Source: Streptomyces olivoverticillatus (GTDB taxonomy: Bacteria; Actinomycetota; Actinomycetes; Streptomycetales; Streptomycetaceae). Taken from it: DNA of 64,000 nucleotides. The notes below the pieces were generated by a model. That model searched no databases. It saw only the letters and a list, made by a program, of their open reading frames with translations, and had not been told where the DNA came from. Numbering within the stretch: position 1 is the stretch's first letter; each line of letters starts with the position of its first letter. Where the stretch lies: contig NZ_JACHJH010000002.1 of assembly GCF_014203555.1 (NCBI RefSeq), positions 1-64,000 of the forward strand. The letters run 5' to 3'. The position numbers and the translations under genes were made by a program. Positions 52,522-60,419 of the stretch are shown piece by piece.

Positions 52522-52527
52522 TAGACT
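52522..52527 (+). promoter_or_regulatory. Leaderless promoter -10 of the S41 peptidase gene
   Basis: TAGACT ends 7 nt before the ATG at 52535. There is no ribosome site, so the transcript is probably leaderless. It sits immediately after the ftsX terminator. Confidence 0.55.
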
Positions 52528-52534
52528 CACGCGC

Positions 52535-53734
52535 ATGCCCGGCCCGACGCTGTCCGCTCCGCCACGCCGCGTACGCCGCGGGGCCGCGCTGACACTCGTC
52601 TTCGTCGGCGTGCTGGCGGTGGGTGCCGCCACCGGCTCCTGGGGCGCGGACGGGCGCGAGGGGCCCCCGGCCGCCGGGGAGCCGCCGCCGGACCGTACGG
52701 CCGCCAGGCCCGTCGAGCGCGCCGCCGTCGAGAGCGATGACGACGGGAAGTCCGGCACCGATGCCGCCGCCGAGGCGGCCCGCAGCGGCACGGACCAGTG
52801 GAGCGCGGTCTACACCTCCCGCGAGTACGAGGGCTTCGAGCAGGCGCTGAACGGCTCGTACGTCGGCGTCGGCCTCACCACCCGGCGCACCGGGGACGGC
52901 CGGATAGAGGTCGACGGCGTGCAGTCCGGCAGCCCGGCCGAGCGCGCCGGGATCGCCCCCGGCGACCGGATCCGCACGATCGACGGCGTGGAGGTCACCG
53001 GCCGCCCGGTCACCGAGGTCGTCGCCCGGCTGCGGGGCGACGAGCACTCCGTGAACCCCCTGGGCCTCGCCGCCACCCCCGGCACGCCCGTGCGCCTGGG
53101 GCTGCAGCGCGGGCCAAAGCGGTGGGAGCGGACCCTGCACCGGCAGCGGCTGGTCGCCGAGAGCGTCGAAGTGACCCGGCTCCTCGACCGGGACCCGCCC
53201 GTCACCCGGATCAAGGCCGTCGCCTTCACCAAGGGCACCGGCGAGCGCATCCGCCACGCGGTACGGGCGGCCGGGCCCGGCGAGGGCATCCTGCTGGACC
53301 TGCGGGGCAATTCCGGCGGCCTGGTCGCCGAGGCCGTCACCGCCGCCTCCGCCTTCCTCGACGGCGGCCTCGTGGCCACCTACGACGTCCACGGCCGGGC
53401 GCACCCCCTGGAGGCGGAGGCCGGCGGGGACACCGCACGGCCCCTGGTCGTCCTGGTCGACGGCGGCACCATGAGCGCGGCCGAGCTGCTGACCGGCGCC
53501 CTGCAGGACCGCGGGCGCGCCGTCGTCGTCGGCACCCGGACCTTCGGCAAAGGCTCGGTGCAGATGCCCAGCCGGCTGCCCGGCGGCGCGGTCGCCGAGC
53601 TGACCGTAGGCCACTACCGCACCCCCCACGGCCGCACCGTCGACGGCGCCGGAATCCTGCCGGACCTGGCCGCGCGCGGCGACGCCGAGCAGCGGGCCCG
53701 CACAGTATTGAGTGGCCTCGGGGGTGGGTCCTAG
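52535..53734 (+). CDS. S41-family C-terminal processing peptidase
   Basis: A 399-residue exported protease. The N-terminal membrane anchor/signal is RRGAALTLVFVGVLAVGAATG (about 14-34). A Pro/Asp-rich region follows, then the PDZ domain (about 105-190, YVGVGLTTR and AERAGIAPGDRIRTIDGV). The S41 catalytic domain has GILLDLRGNSGGLV, the catalytic Ser in DGGTMSAAELL and the Lys in TFGKGSVQ. Family members trim the C-termini of envelope proteins. The gene lies between ftsX and smpB and appears to have its own leaderless promoter. Confidence 0.92.
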   Translation: MPGPTLSAPPRRVRRGAALTLVFVGVLAVGAATGSWGADGREGPPAAGEPPPDRTAARPVERAAVESDDDGKSGTDAAAEAARSGTDQWSAVYTSREYEGFEQALNGSYVGVGLTTRRTGDGRIEVDGVQSGSPAERAGIAPGDRIRTIDGVEVTGRPVTEVVARLRGDEHSVNPLGLAATPGTPVRLGLQRGPKRWERTLHRQRLVAESVEVTRLLDRDPPVTRIKAVAFTKGTGERIRHAVRAAGPGEGILLDLRGNSGGLVAEAVTAASAFLDGGLVATYDVHGRAHPLEAEAGGDTARPLVVLVDGGTMSAAELLTGALQDRGRAVVVGTRTFGKGSVQMPSRLPGGAVAELTVGHYRTPHGRTVDGAGILPDLAARGDAEQRARTVLSGLGGGS

Positions 53735-53752
53735 TGCGAGAATGGCGACGCT

Positions 53753-54256
53753 ATGGCTAAGAAAGAGAAGACGGGTCGCAAACTGGTCGCGCAGAACAAA
53801 AAGGCGCGCCACGATTACCACATTCTGGACACCTACGAGTGCGGCATGGTGCTGACCGGCACCGAGGTGAAGTCGCTGCGCCAGGGTCGTTCCTCGCTGG
53901 TGGACGGCTTCGTGCAGATCGACGGCGGCGAGGCCTGGCTGCACCAGGCCCACATCCCCGAGTACGCCCAGGGCACGTGGACCAACCACAGCGCGCGCCG
54001 CAAGCGCAAGCTGCTGATGCACCGGGCGGAGATCGACAAGCTCGACTCGAAGTCGCAGGAGACGGGGCACACCATCGTGCCGCTCGCCATCTACTTCAAG
54101 GACGGCCGGGCCAAGGTCGAGATCGCCCTGGCCAAGGGCAAGAAGGAGTACGACAAGCGGCAGACGCTGCGCGAGAAGCAGGACACGCGCGAGTCGAACC
54201 GGGCGATCGCGGCCGCCCGCAGGCGTCAGCAGGCCCAGCGGGCTCAGCGGGGCTAG
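53753..54256 (+). CDS. smpB: SsrA-binding protein SmpB
   Basis: A 167-residue RNA-binding partner of tmRNA, needed for trans-translation of stalled ribosomes. Family marks are [34 protein letters not shown], NGxx-type loop AEWL replaced here by [14 protein letters not shown], and the basic C-terminal tail [20 protein letters not shown] then [12 protein letters not shown], which folds on the decoding centre. The ATG 19 nt after the protease stop has little ribosome-site sequence. Its substrate RNA ssrA is encoded 100 nt downstream. Confidence 0.96.
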   Translation: MAKKEKTGRKLVAQNKKARHDYHILDTYECGMVLTGTEVKSLRQGRSSLVDGFVQIDGGEAWLHQAHIPEYAQGTWTNHSARRKRKLLMHRAEIDKLDSKSQETGHTIVPLAIYFKDGRAKVEIALAKGKKEYDKRQTLREKQDTRESNRAIAAARRRQQAQRAQRG

Positions 54257-54356
54257 CCCCTGCCGGGAATACGCTGGCACCGTCGTGCGTTGGTCACGTA
54301 CGATGGGCGAACCGCACACCGGCTGGTAACCGGTGCGCAGCTTGAAAACACAACAT

Positions 54357-54723
54357 GGGGATGATCGGTTTCGACAGCGGATGTCGAAGCAGGGGAAGCG
54401 TGTCGAGGAAGCGGCAATGATCTCGTAAACCATATGTCGCAACCAATAATCGCCAACACCAAGCGCGATTCCTTCGCCCTCGCTGCCTAAGTAGCGACTT
54501 GCGAAGTGTCAGCCCGGGGCTGTTCCCGACCCGGATCCTGGCATCAGCTAGGGAACTAAACCACTAGGTCCGGCCACGGGACCTGGTGGGAAATCAAACA
54601 GTGGCTGGGCCTGTCGGAGACTTGTTCGCGTGATCTCCGAGGCCGAGAAAATCGCAGCGAACTGCACACGGAGAAGCCCTGGTTCTGCACCGTTGGACGC
54701 GGGTTCGATTCCCGCCATCTCCA
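54357..54723 (+). ncRNA. ssrA: Transfer-messenger RNA (tmRNA)
   Basis: Rescues stalled ribosomes by acting as tRNA-Ala and mRNA. The 5' end GGGGATGATCGGTTTCGACA pairs (GGGGATG) with the 3' end CATCTCC (54716-54722) to form the acceptor stem; discriminator A is at 54723, and CCA is not encoded in full. The T arm is GGACGCGGGTTCGATTCCCG. The tag frame GCC AAC ACC ... GCC TAA (54451-54490) encodes ANTKRDSFALAA, with the protease-recognised LAA end. Length is about 367 nt. smpB lies just upstream. Confidence 0.96.
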
Positions 54724-54853
54724 CTTTCCCATGTGAGGCAAAGGCCCCACCGCCCTTCGGCGGTGGGGCCTTTGCCGTACCCTGCCGTAGCCGCGCGCAC
54801 GCAACCACCGGGCCGGGCCGGCCCTCTTACAGAGCGACCAAGGGGGTGGCGCG

Positions 54854-56035
54854 GTGAAGTGGACACGAGCGGCTGTCGTCGTGGCGGGTACGGGCGCGCT
54901 CTGGCTCGGCGGCATCGCCGCCGCCGAGGCCGACGACGGCAAGGGCGGGGTGCACCTCCTGCTCAACGGCGCCTTCGGCAGCCGGCCGGGCGAGCTGATC
55001 GATATCGATGTGCGGGGCATACGCGGCCACGGCGACGTCACCGTCACCTCGCCCGTCTTCCGGCACAGGATCCGGCTGGCCCCCTACGCGAACGACGGGC
55101 GTGGCCACCACGCCCGCCCCGCGATCACGATGACCGTCAAGCCCGGTACGTACCCGCTCACCGTCCATGTGGGCGGCAAGGCCGTCGCCGAGGACAAGGT
55201 GGAGGTCAAGCCCGCCCAGCGGCCGGTGTTCCAGGTGACCAGCCCGGGAGACGTGCTGCGGCCGGGGGAGCGGCTGGGCATCTCGTTCGACGACCTCTAC
55301 CCCGGTGAGCGCGGCACCTCCTTCACCGCCACCTCGCCCGCCTTCGAGCGCCCTGTGCGCCTCAAGCACGACCCGAACGGCGGGGACTGGAACAACCCCC
55401 GGATGTTCACCGCGCTCGTGGCGCTGCCGACGACGGTCAAGGACGGCACGTACAAGGTGGCGCTGGCCGGTCCGGACGGCCGCCGCATCGAGGAGAAGCC
55501 ACTGGAGGTCCGCGCCGCCCGGTCCGGGGACAGCGACTACGTGGGCCGGGTGCGCGGCCCCGCCTTCTTCCCCGCCTCCGGCAGCCCGGAGAAGGCCAGG
55601 ACGCGCGACCACAAGGTCGCGGCGGGCGGCACCGTCAACGTGCTCTGGCGCGATTCCTGGCCCGACCCGGGCGAGGACGAGCGGCTGACCGCCACCTCGC
55701 CCGCCTTCGAGCGCCCGGTGCCGCTCAAGCGGGACGACAGCAAGGCCGGCGACGGCGACGTCCCCCGCTACTTCGGACCCGCCCGGGTCCGCTCCGGCCT
55801 GGAGGCCGGGCGCTACCCGGTCACGGTCGTCAGCCACCACGGGCGGGTCAAGAAGACCGGCCAGCTGTTCATCACGTCCGCGTCCGCGTCCGCGTCCGCA
55901 CCCGCGGCCGCGGCGGACGACGGGCCGGACCACACGATGCTGATCGCGGGCGGCAGCGCCGGGGTGGCCGCTGTGGGGGCCGCCGCGGGCGTACTGCTCC
56001 TGCGCAGGCGGGCCCGCCTGCGCACCTCCCCGTGA
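54854..56035 (+). CDS. Secreted protein with three Ig-like repeats and a C-terminal membrane anchor
   Basis: A 393-residue protein starting at GTG after AGGGGG. The signal peptide is about 1-26 (VVVAGTGALWLGGIAAAEA). Three beta-rich repeats follow (about 30-115, 120-225, 235-345), each with a TxTSPxF motif (TSPVFRHRIRL, TSPAFERPVRL, TSPAFERPVPL) and a closing G-x-Y-x-V strand. After an Ala/Ser linker comes a C-terminal helix (LIAGGSAGVAAVGAAAGVLLL) and a basic tail RRRARLRTSP. No LAxTG site precedes the helix, so it is probably membrane-anchored rather than sortase-linked. I do not recognise a named family. Confidence 0.78.
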   Translation: MKWTRAAVVVAGTGALWLGGIAAAEADDGKGGVHLLLNGAFGSRPGELIDIDVRGIRGHGDVTVTSPVFRHRIRLAPYANDGRGHHARPAITMTVKPGTYPLTVHVGGKAVAEDKVEVKPAQRPVFQVTSPGDVLRPGERLGISFDDLYPGERGTSFTATSPAFERPVRLKHDPNGGDWNNPRMFTALVALPTTVKDGTYKVALAGPDGRRIEEKPLEVRAARSGDSDYVGRVRGPAFFPASGSPEKARTRDHKVAAGGTVNVLWRDSWPDPGEDERLTATSPAFERPVPLKRDDSKAGDGDVPRYFGPARVRSGLEAGRYPVTVVSHHGRVKKTGQLFITSASASASAPAAAADDGPDHTMLIAGGSAGVAAVGAAAGVLLLRRRARLRTSP

Positions 56036-56207
56036 GCCTTCAGGGCCGTCTGAACCTCCAGGACCGTCCGAACCTTCCGGCCTGTTCGAGCCGCGGCTGA
56101 ACAGAACGCCGAGCCGGCCCGTACTCCCCGTCGAAGGGGGTCCCGGCCCCCGACCCCGGCAGCGCCTCGCGAATCACCGACTCGCGCTATCGACCCAGGG
56201 GGAAGGC

Positions 56208-56747
56208 TTGCGCAAGGATGCCGTCGTGGCTGACAGGACCAGTCCTGACGAGGACCTCATGCGGTTGCTCTACGAAGAGCACGCGGGGCCCTTGCTCGCC
56301 TTCGTGCTGCGCCTGGTGGCGGGCGACCGCCAGCGGGCCGAGGACGTCGTCCAGGAGACGCTGCTGCGCGCCTGGCGCAACGCCGACCGGCTGCGCGGCG
56401 CCTCCGGGTCCGTACGGCCCTGGCTGGTGACCGTCGCCCGGCGCATCGTCATCGACACCCACCGCAGCCGTCAGGCCCGCCCCCGCGAGGTCGACCCCGG
56501 CCCCCTGGAGCTGCTGCCCGCCGCCGACGACATCGACCGGGCGCTGCGCCTGATGACCATTTCCGACGCACTGGGCGACCTGTCGGACGCCCACCGAGAG
56601 GCCCTGATCGAGACCTACTTCAAAGGACGTACGGTGAGCGAGGCAGCCGAGGTGCTGGGCGTGCCGCCGGGGACCGTCAGGTCCCGGGTGTTCTACGCGC
56701 TGCGCTCCATGAAGCTCTCGCTCGAGGAACGAGGAGTGACGGCATGA
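56208..56747 (+). CDS. sigU: ECF-type RNA polymerase sigma factor (SigU-like)
   Basis: A 179-residue sigma-70 family factor with region 2 (LYEEHAGPLLAFVLRLVAGD then RQRAEDVVQETLLRAWRN) and region 4 (LSDAHREALIETYFKGRTVSEAA, then LGVPPGTVRSRVFYALRSM). The start may be TTG 56208, three bases after GGGGGAAGG, or GTG 56226. It directs RNA polymerase to an envelope-stress-type regulon and is held by the anti-sigma factor encoded next with a 4-nt overlap. The symbol rests on gene order (before a HelD-like gene and the malic enzyme), remembered from S. coelicolor, not on a comparison made here. Confidence 0.9.
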   Translation: MRKDAVVADRTSPDEDLMRLLYEEHAGPLLAFVLRLVAGDRQRAEDVVQETLLRAWRNADRLRGASGSVRPWLVTVARRIVIDTHRSRQARPREVDPGPLELLPAADDIDRALRLMTISDALGDLSDAHREALIETYFKGRTVSEAAEVLGVPPGTVRSRVFYALRSMKLSLEERGVTA

Positions 56748-57502
56748 TCCAGCCGGCACCGGACCATGAGCACACCGAGCACACCGCCGTCGGTGCCTAC
56801 GCGCTCGGCGTCCTCGACGAGGCGGACGCGACCCGCTTCGAAGAGCACCTCGCCGGCTGCCCGCGCTGCGCCGCGGACCTCGACGACCTGCTGGGTCTGG
56901 CCCTTCCCCTCGCCGACCTCAAGGAAGCCACCCCCGACCCCGCCGTCCTCACCGTCCGGCCCGGCCCTCAGGTGCTCGACCGGCTCCTCGACGACGTCAC
57001 CGCCACCCGCCGCACCCAGCGGACCCGCCGCCGCTTCCTGGTCGCCGCGGCCGCCGCCCTGATCGTCGCGGGGCCGCTGGCGGGCGCCGCCGTCACCGCG
57101 CAGAACGCCCCGGACCACAGCAGCGTCAGCGCCGCCAAGCAGATGTACGAGGACGGCGACAAGTACGGAGCCGTCGACCCCGACACCAAGGTCGACGCGA
57201 CCGTCTCGCTCCAGGACAAGCCCTGGGGCACCCACGTCGCCCTCAAGCTCTCCCACGTCAAAGGCCCGCTGACCTGCGATCTCGTCGCCATCGGCAAGAA
57301 CGGCCAGGAGCAGATCGTCACCACCTGGGCCGTCCCGGCCTCCGGCTACGGCATGGACAAGGGCGACGGCAGCACACAGGGCGGCAAGTGGGTCAAGGAG
57401 CCGCTGTACACCCACGGCGGCACCGGCTTCAACCACCAGGACATCGCCCGCTTCGAGGTCCGTACGCTCGACGGCAGGCACCTGGCGACGGTCGGCGTCT
57501 GA
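56744..57502 (+). CDS. rsuA: Membrane anti-sigma factor, ZAS type (RsuA-like)
   Basis: A 252-residue anti-sigma factor. The N-terminal cytoplasmic domain has the zinc anti-sigma motif H-x3-C-x2-C in EEHLAGCPRCAADL (about 35-44). A single membrane helix (FLVAAAAALIVAGPLAGAAV) lies near 95-116, and an extracytoplasmic domain (about 117-252) of the RskA type follows with THVALKLSHVKGPLTCDLVA and DIARFEVRTLDG. ATG overlaps the sigma stop. Regulated proteolysis or redox/zinc change of the ZAS motif is the known way such proteins release sigma. Symbol by gene order. Confidence 0.9.
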   Translation: MIQPAPDHEHTEHTAVGAYALGVLDEADATRFEEHLAGCPRCAADLDDLLGLALPLADLKEATPDPAVLTVRPGPQVLDRLLDDVTATRRTQRTRRRFLVAAAAALIVAGPLAGAAVTAQNAPDHSSVSAAKQMYEDGDKYGAVDPDTKVDATVSLQDKPWGTHVALKLSHVKGPLTCDLVAIGKNGQEQIVTTWAVPASGYGMDKGDGSTQGGKWVKEPLYTHGGTGFNHQDIARFEVRTLDGRHLATVGV

Positions 57503-57636
57503 CGTTCTGAGTGCCTGCGGCTGATCCGTCAACAGCCGACACTCGTGGCAAACCCCTCATCTGCTGACAGGTGCGGGCGGTCCCCCTGTTCGCGTACGGT
57601 TGACGGCTGCCCTACGCACAGCAGAAGGGGGCCTGG

Positions 57637-59988
57637 GTGGCCGCGCAGAACGCCACAGACGCGCACGTGGCGAGTGGGATGGCGATGGAGTCCGAAGGGG
57701 TCCGGGACCGCGAGATCGGTGCCGAACAGCACCATCTGGACCGGGTGTACCGGCGTCTTGAGGAGAAGATCCACGAGGCCGAGTTCCTCATGGACGACGC
57801 CGCCAAGCGCGGCCAGGTGGGCACGCCGGGCGCGCTCGCCGAGCGGGACGCCCAGGTGTTCCGGGCCGGGGTGCACCTCAACCGCCTCAACAACGAGTTC
57901 GAGGACTTCCTCTTCGGCCGCATCGACCTGCTGCTCGGCAAGGACGGCAAGAAGGGCCCGGACGGCGCCTACACCTCCGTGGAGCCCGCCGACGACGCCG
58001 TGCGCGAGGACCGCGCCGACATCGCCGAGACCCTGCACATCGGCCGCATCGGCGTCCTGGACGCCGACTACACCCCGCTCGTCATCGACTGGCGCGCCCC
58101 CGCCGCCGCGCCCTTCTACCGGGCGACTCCCGTGGCGCCCGGCCGCGTCGTGCGCCGCCGCGTCATCCGCTCCAAGGGCCGCAAGGTGCTCGGCGTCGAG
58201 GACGACCTGCTGCGCCCGGAGCTGACGGCCACGCTGGACGGCACGGCCCTGCCGGTGGTCGGCGACGGCGCCCTGATGGCCGCGCTGGGGCAGGCCCGCA
58301 GCCACACCATGCGCGACATCGTCTCCTCCATCCAGGCCGAGCAGGATCTGGTCATCCGCGCCCCCGCCGCCTCCGTCACCGAGGTCGAGGGCGGCCCCGG
58401 CACCGGCAAGACCGCCGTCGCGCTGCACCGCGCCGCCTACCTCCTCTACCAGGACCGCAGGCGCTACGCGGGCGGCATCCTCATCGTCTCGCCCACCCCG
58501 CTGCTCGTCGCCTACACCGAGGGCGTGCTGCCCTCCCTCGGCGAAGAGGGCCAGGTGGCGATCCGGGCGGTCGGCTCGCTCGCCGAGGACGCCGCCGGCG
58601 CCTCCGCCGACACCTACGACGAACCGGCCGTCGCCCGCATCAAGGGCTCCTCGCGCATGCTCAAGGTGCTGCGCAAGGCCGTGCGCGGGGCACTGGACGC
58701 GCCGCGGCCCGGCGGCCCCGCGGGCCCGCCCGAGCGGCTGCGGGTCGTGGCCTTCGGCGCCCGCGTCGAGTTGGACGCCGACGAGCTGCGCCGCATCCGC
58801 AACGCCGCGCTGGGCGGCACGGCGCCCGTCAACCTGCTGCGGCCCCGCGCCCGCCGCCTGATCCTCGACGCCCTGTGGTCCAAGTCCGGCGGCCCCAAGC
58901 GCTACACCGACCCCGAACTCGCGGCGGAGGCCCGCTCGGCCTTCGACGAGGACATCACCACCGAGGACGTCTTCATCGACTTCCTCGACGCCTGGTGGCC
59001 CGAGCTCACACCCCGCCGCGTGCTGGGCTGCATGTCCGACGACCGGCGGCTGTCGCGCTGGGCGCGCCGGGTGCTCAACCCGCGCGAGGTGCGGCAGCTG
59101 GCCCGTTCGCTGGCGCGGCTGGACGAGCGGGGCAACGGGCCGCTGTCGGTGCACGACGTGGCGCTCCTGGACGAGCTGGAGACGCTCCTGGGCGTCCCGG
59201 CCCGGCCCAGGAAGCCGCGCGAGCTGGACCCGCTCGACCAGCTGACCGGGCTGGAGGAGCTGATGCCCAGCCGTGCCGAGTCGCGCCGCGAGCGCGCCGA
59301 GCGGCTGGCGGAGGAGCGCCGGGACTACGCGCACGTCATCGTCGACGAGGCGCAGGACCTGACGCCCATGCAGTGGCGCATGGTGGGCCGCCGCGGCCGC
59401 CACGCCACCTGGACGATCGTCGGCGACCCGGCGCAGTCCTCCTGGTCCGACCCGGACGAGGCGGCCGCCGCCCGCGACGAGGCGCTGGGCACCCGCCCCC
59501 GCCGCCGTTTCCGGCTGACCGTCAACTACCGCAACCCCGCGGAGATCGCCGAGCTGGCGTCGAAGGTGCTGGCCCTGGCGATGCCCGGCATGGAGTCCCC
59601 GGCGGCGGTCCGCTCCACGGGCGTCGAGCCGCGCTTCGCCGTCGCGGGCGCCGACTTGGGCGCGTCCGTGCGGGGCGAGGTGGAGCACCTGCTGGCCGAC
59701 GTGGAGGGCACGATCGGCGTGGTCGTGCCGATGGGGCGGCGGGCCGAGGCGCGCGGCTGGCTGGAGGGCCTGTCCGGCCGGGTGGTCGTGCTGGGCAGCC
59801 TGGAGGCCAAGGGCCTGGAGTACGACGCCACGGTCGTGGTCTCGCCCGCCGAGATCGCCGACGAGTCCCCGGCCGGGCTGCGGGTGCTGTATGTGGCGCT
59901 CACGCGTGCGACCCAGCGGCTGACGGTGCTCTCGGGGGAGCGGGACGACCCGGACGAGCTCGGGGTGCCGGACCTGCTGCGGGACTGA
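57637..59988 (+). CDS. helD: HelD-family UvrD-like ATPase (RNA polymerase recycling factor)
   Basis: A 783-residue superfamily 1 ATPase. The N-terminal region (about 1-100) is a coiled-coil-like arm with EQHHLDRVYRRLEEKIHEAE, which in HelD enters RNA polymerase channels. The helicase core has Walker A VEGGPGTGKTAVALHRAAYL, motif II VIVDEAQDLTPMQWR, motif III GDPAQSSW, motif IV NYRNPAEIAELA and motif VI VLYVALTRATQRL. HelD proteins remove stalled polymerase from DNA; a related Streptomyces group (HelR) gives rifamycin tolerance. GTG 57637 follows AGAAGGGGG; ATG starts at codons 15 and 17 are alternatives. Confidence 0.9.
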   Translation: MAAQNATDAHVASGMAMESEGVRDREIGAEQHHLDRVYRRLEEKIHEAEFLMDDAAKRGQVGTPGALAERDAQVFRAGVHLNRLNNEFEDFLFGRIDLLLGKDGKKGPDGAYTSVEPADDAVREDRADIAETLHIGRIGVLDADYTPLVIDWRAPAAAPFYRATPVAPGRVVRRRVIRSKGRKVLGVEDDLLRPELTATLDGTALPVVGDGALMAALGQARSHTMRDIVSSIQAEQDLVIRAPAASVTEVEGGPGTGKTAVALHRAAYLLYQDRRRYAGGILIVSPTPLLVAYTEGVLPSLGEEGQVAIRAVGSLAEDAAGASADTYDEPAVARIKGSSRMLKVLRKAVRGALDAPRPGGPAGPPERLRVVAFGARVELDADELRRIRNAALGGTAPVNLLRPRARRLILDALWSKSGGPKRYTDPELAAEARSAFDEDITTEDVFIDFLDAWWPELTPRRVLGCMSDDRRLSRWARRVLNPREVRQLARSLARLDERGNGPLSVHDVALLDELETLLGVPARPRKPRELDPLDQLTGLEELMPSRAESRRERAERLAEERRDYAHVIVDEAQDLTPMQWRMVGRRGRHATWTIVGDPAQSSWSDPDEAAAARDEALGTRPRRRFRLTVNYRNPAEIAELASKVLALAMPGMESPAAVRSTGVEPRFAVAGADLGASVRGEVEHLLADVEGTIGVVVPMGRRAEARGWLEGLSGRVVVLGSLEAKGLEYDATVVVSPAEIADESPAGLRVLYVALTRATQRLTVLSGERDDPDELGVPDLLRD

Positions 59989-60190
59989 CCCGAGGAGCCG
60001 TTTGGCGGGTTCCCGACGTCCGATCTGACGTTCTGCGGGTGGATGGCGCCCTACCGGAATTACTTTCCAGGAGCGTTTGTTAGCCTGATTACGGCACCGG
60101 CTCGATCCAAGCCCCCGGGCCCAACCTTAGTCGCTTCGAGCGACCACTTGCCGCGAGGCGAGCATGGCGGGTCGGTGCCGCCAGACGTTC

Positions 60191-60240
60191 CGACGGGCGT
60201 CCCGGATGATCGCATTTCCGATCATCCGGGACGCCCGTCG
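60191..60240. terminator. 22-bp perfect hairpin
   Basis: The arm at 60191-60212 (starting CGACGGGCGTCCCGG) is exactly complementary to 60219-60240 around the loop CATTTC. It is 203 bp past the helD stop and is not followed by T residues. Probable terminator. Confidence 0.6.
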
Positions 60241-60301
60241 CCGTTCGGGCCGGCTCCCGCATCCCGGAAGATCCCTTCCGTGTTTGCGAGGCTGGTTACC
60301 G

Positions 60302-60317
60302 CCTACCGGCCGGTAGG
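60302..60317. promoter_or_regulatory. TetR-type operator-like palindrome
   Basis: CCTACCGGCCGGTAGG is a perfect 16-bp palindrome, extended imperfectly on both sides (GGTTACCG ... TGGGACC). TACCGGNCGGTA-like cores are typical of TetR-family operators. It lies 103 bp before the malic enzyme start. Confidence 0.55.
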
Positions 60318-60419
60318 TGGGACCATCGGTCATCGCGGTTTTCCGTCGCGTCCTTGTGAACGCGGCAACCGAAACACCACGCGATCAACGAAACACAGGG
60401 AAAGCAGAGGAAAGCGGCC

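Larger units (their letters stand above)
59989..60419 (+). other. 431-bp region upstream of the malic enzyme gene
   Basis: No gene is evident. It holds TAGCCT (60081-60086), a fair -10 element, a 22-bp perfect hairpin (60191-60240) and a 16-bp TetR-like palindrome (60302-60317). The order hairpin, then operator, then gene suggests the hairpin ends helD transcription and the palindrome controls the malic enzyme. Confidence 0.5.

Noticed and set aside
54680..54723. A tRNA gene suggested by GGGTTCGATTCCCG
   Set aside because: This is the T arm and acceptor end of tmRNA; the 5' half lies at 54357 and no separate D or anticodon arm exists here.
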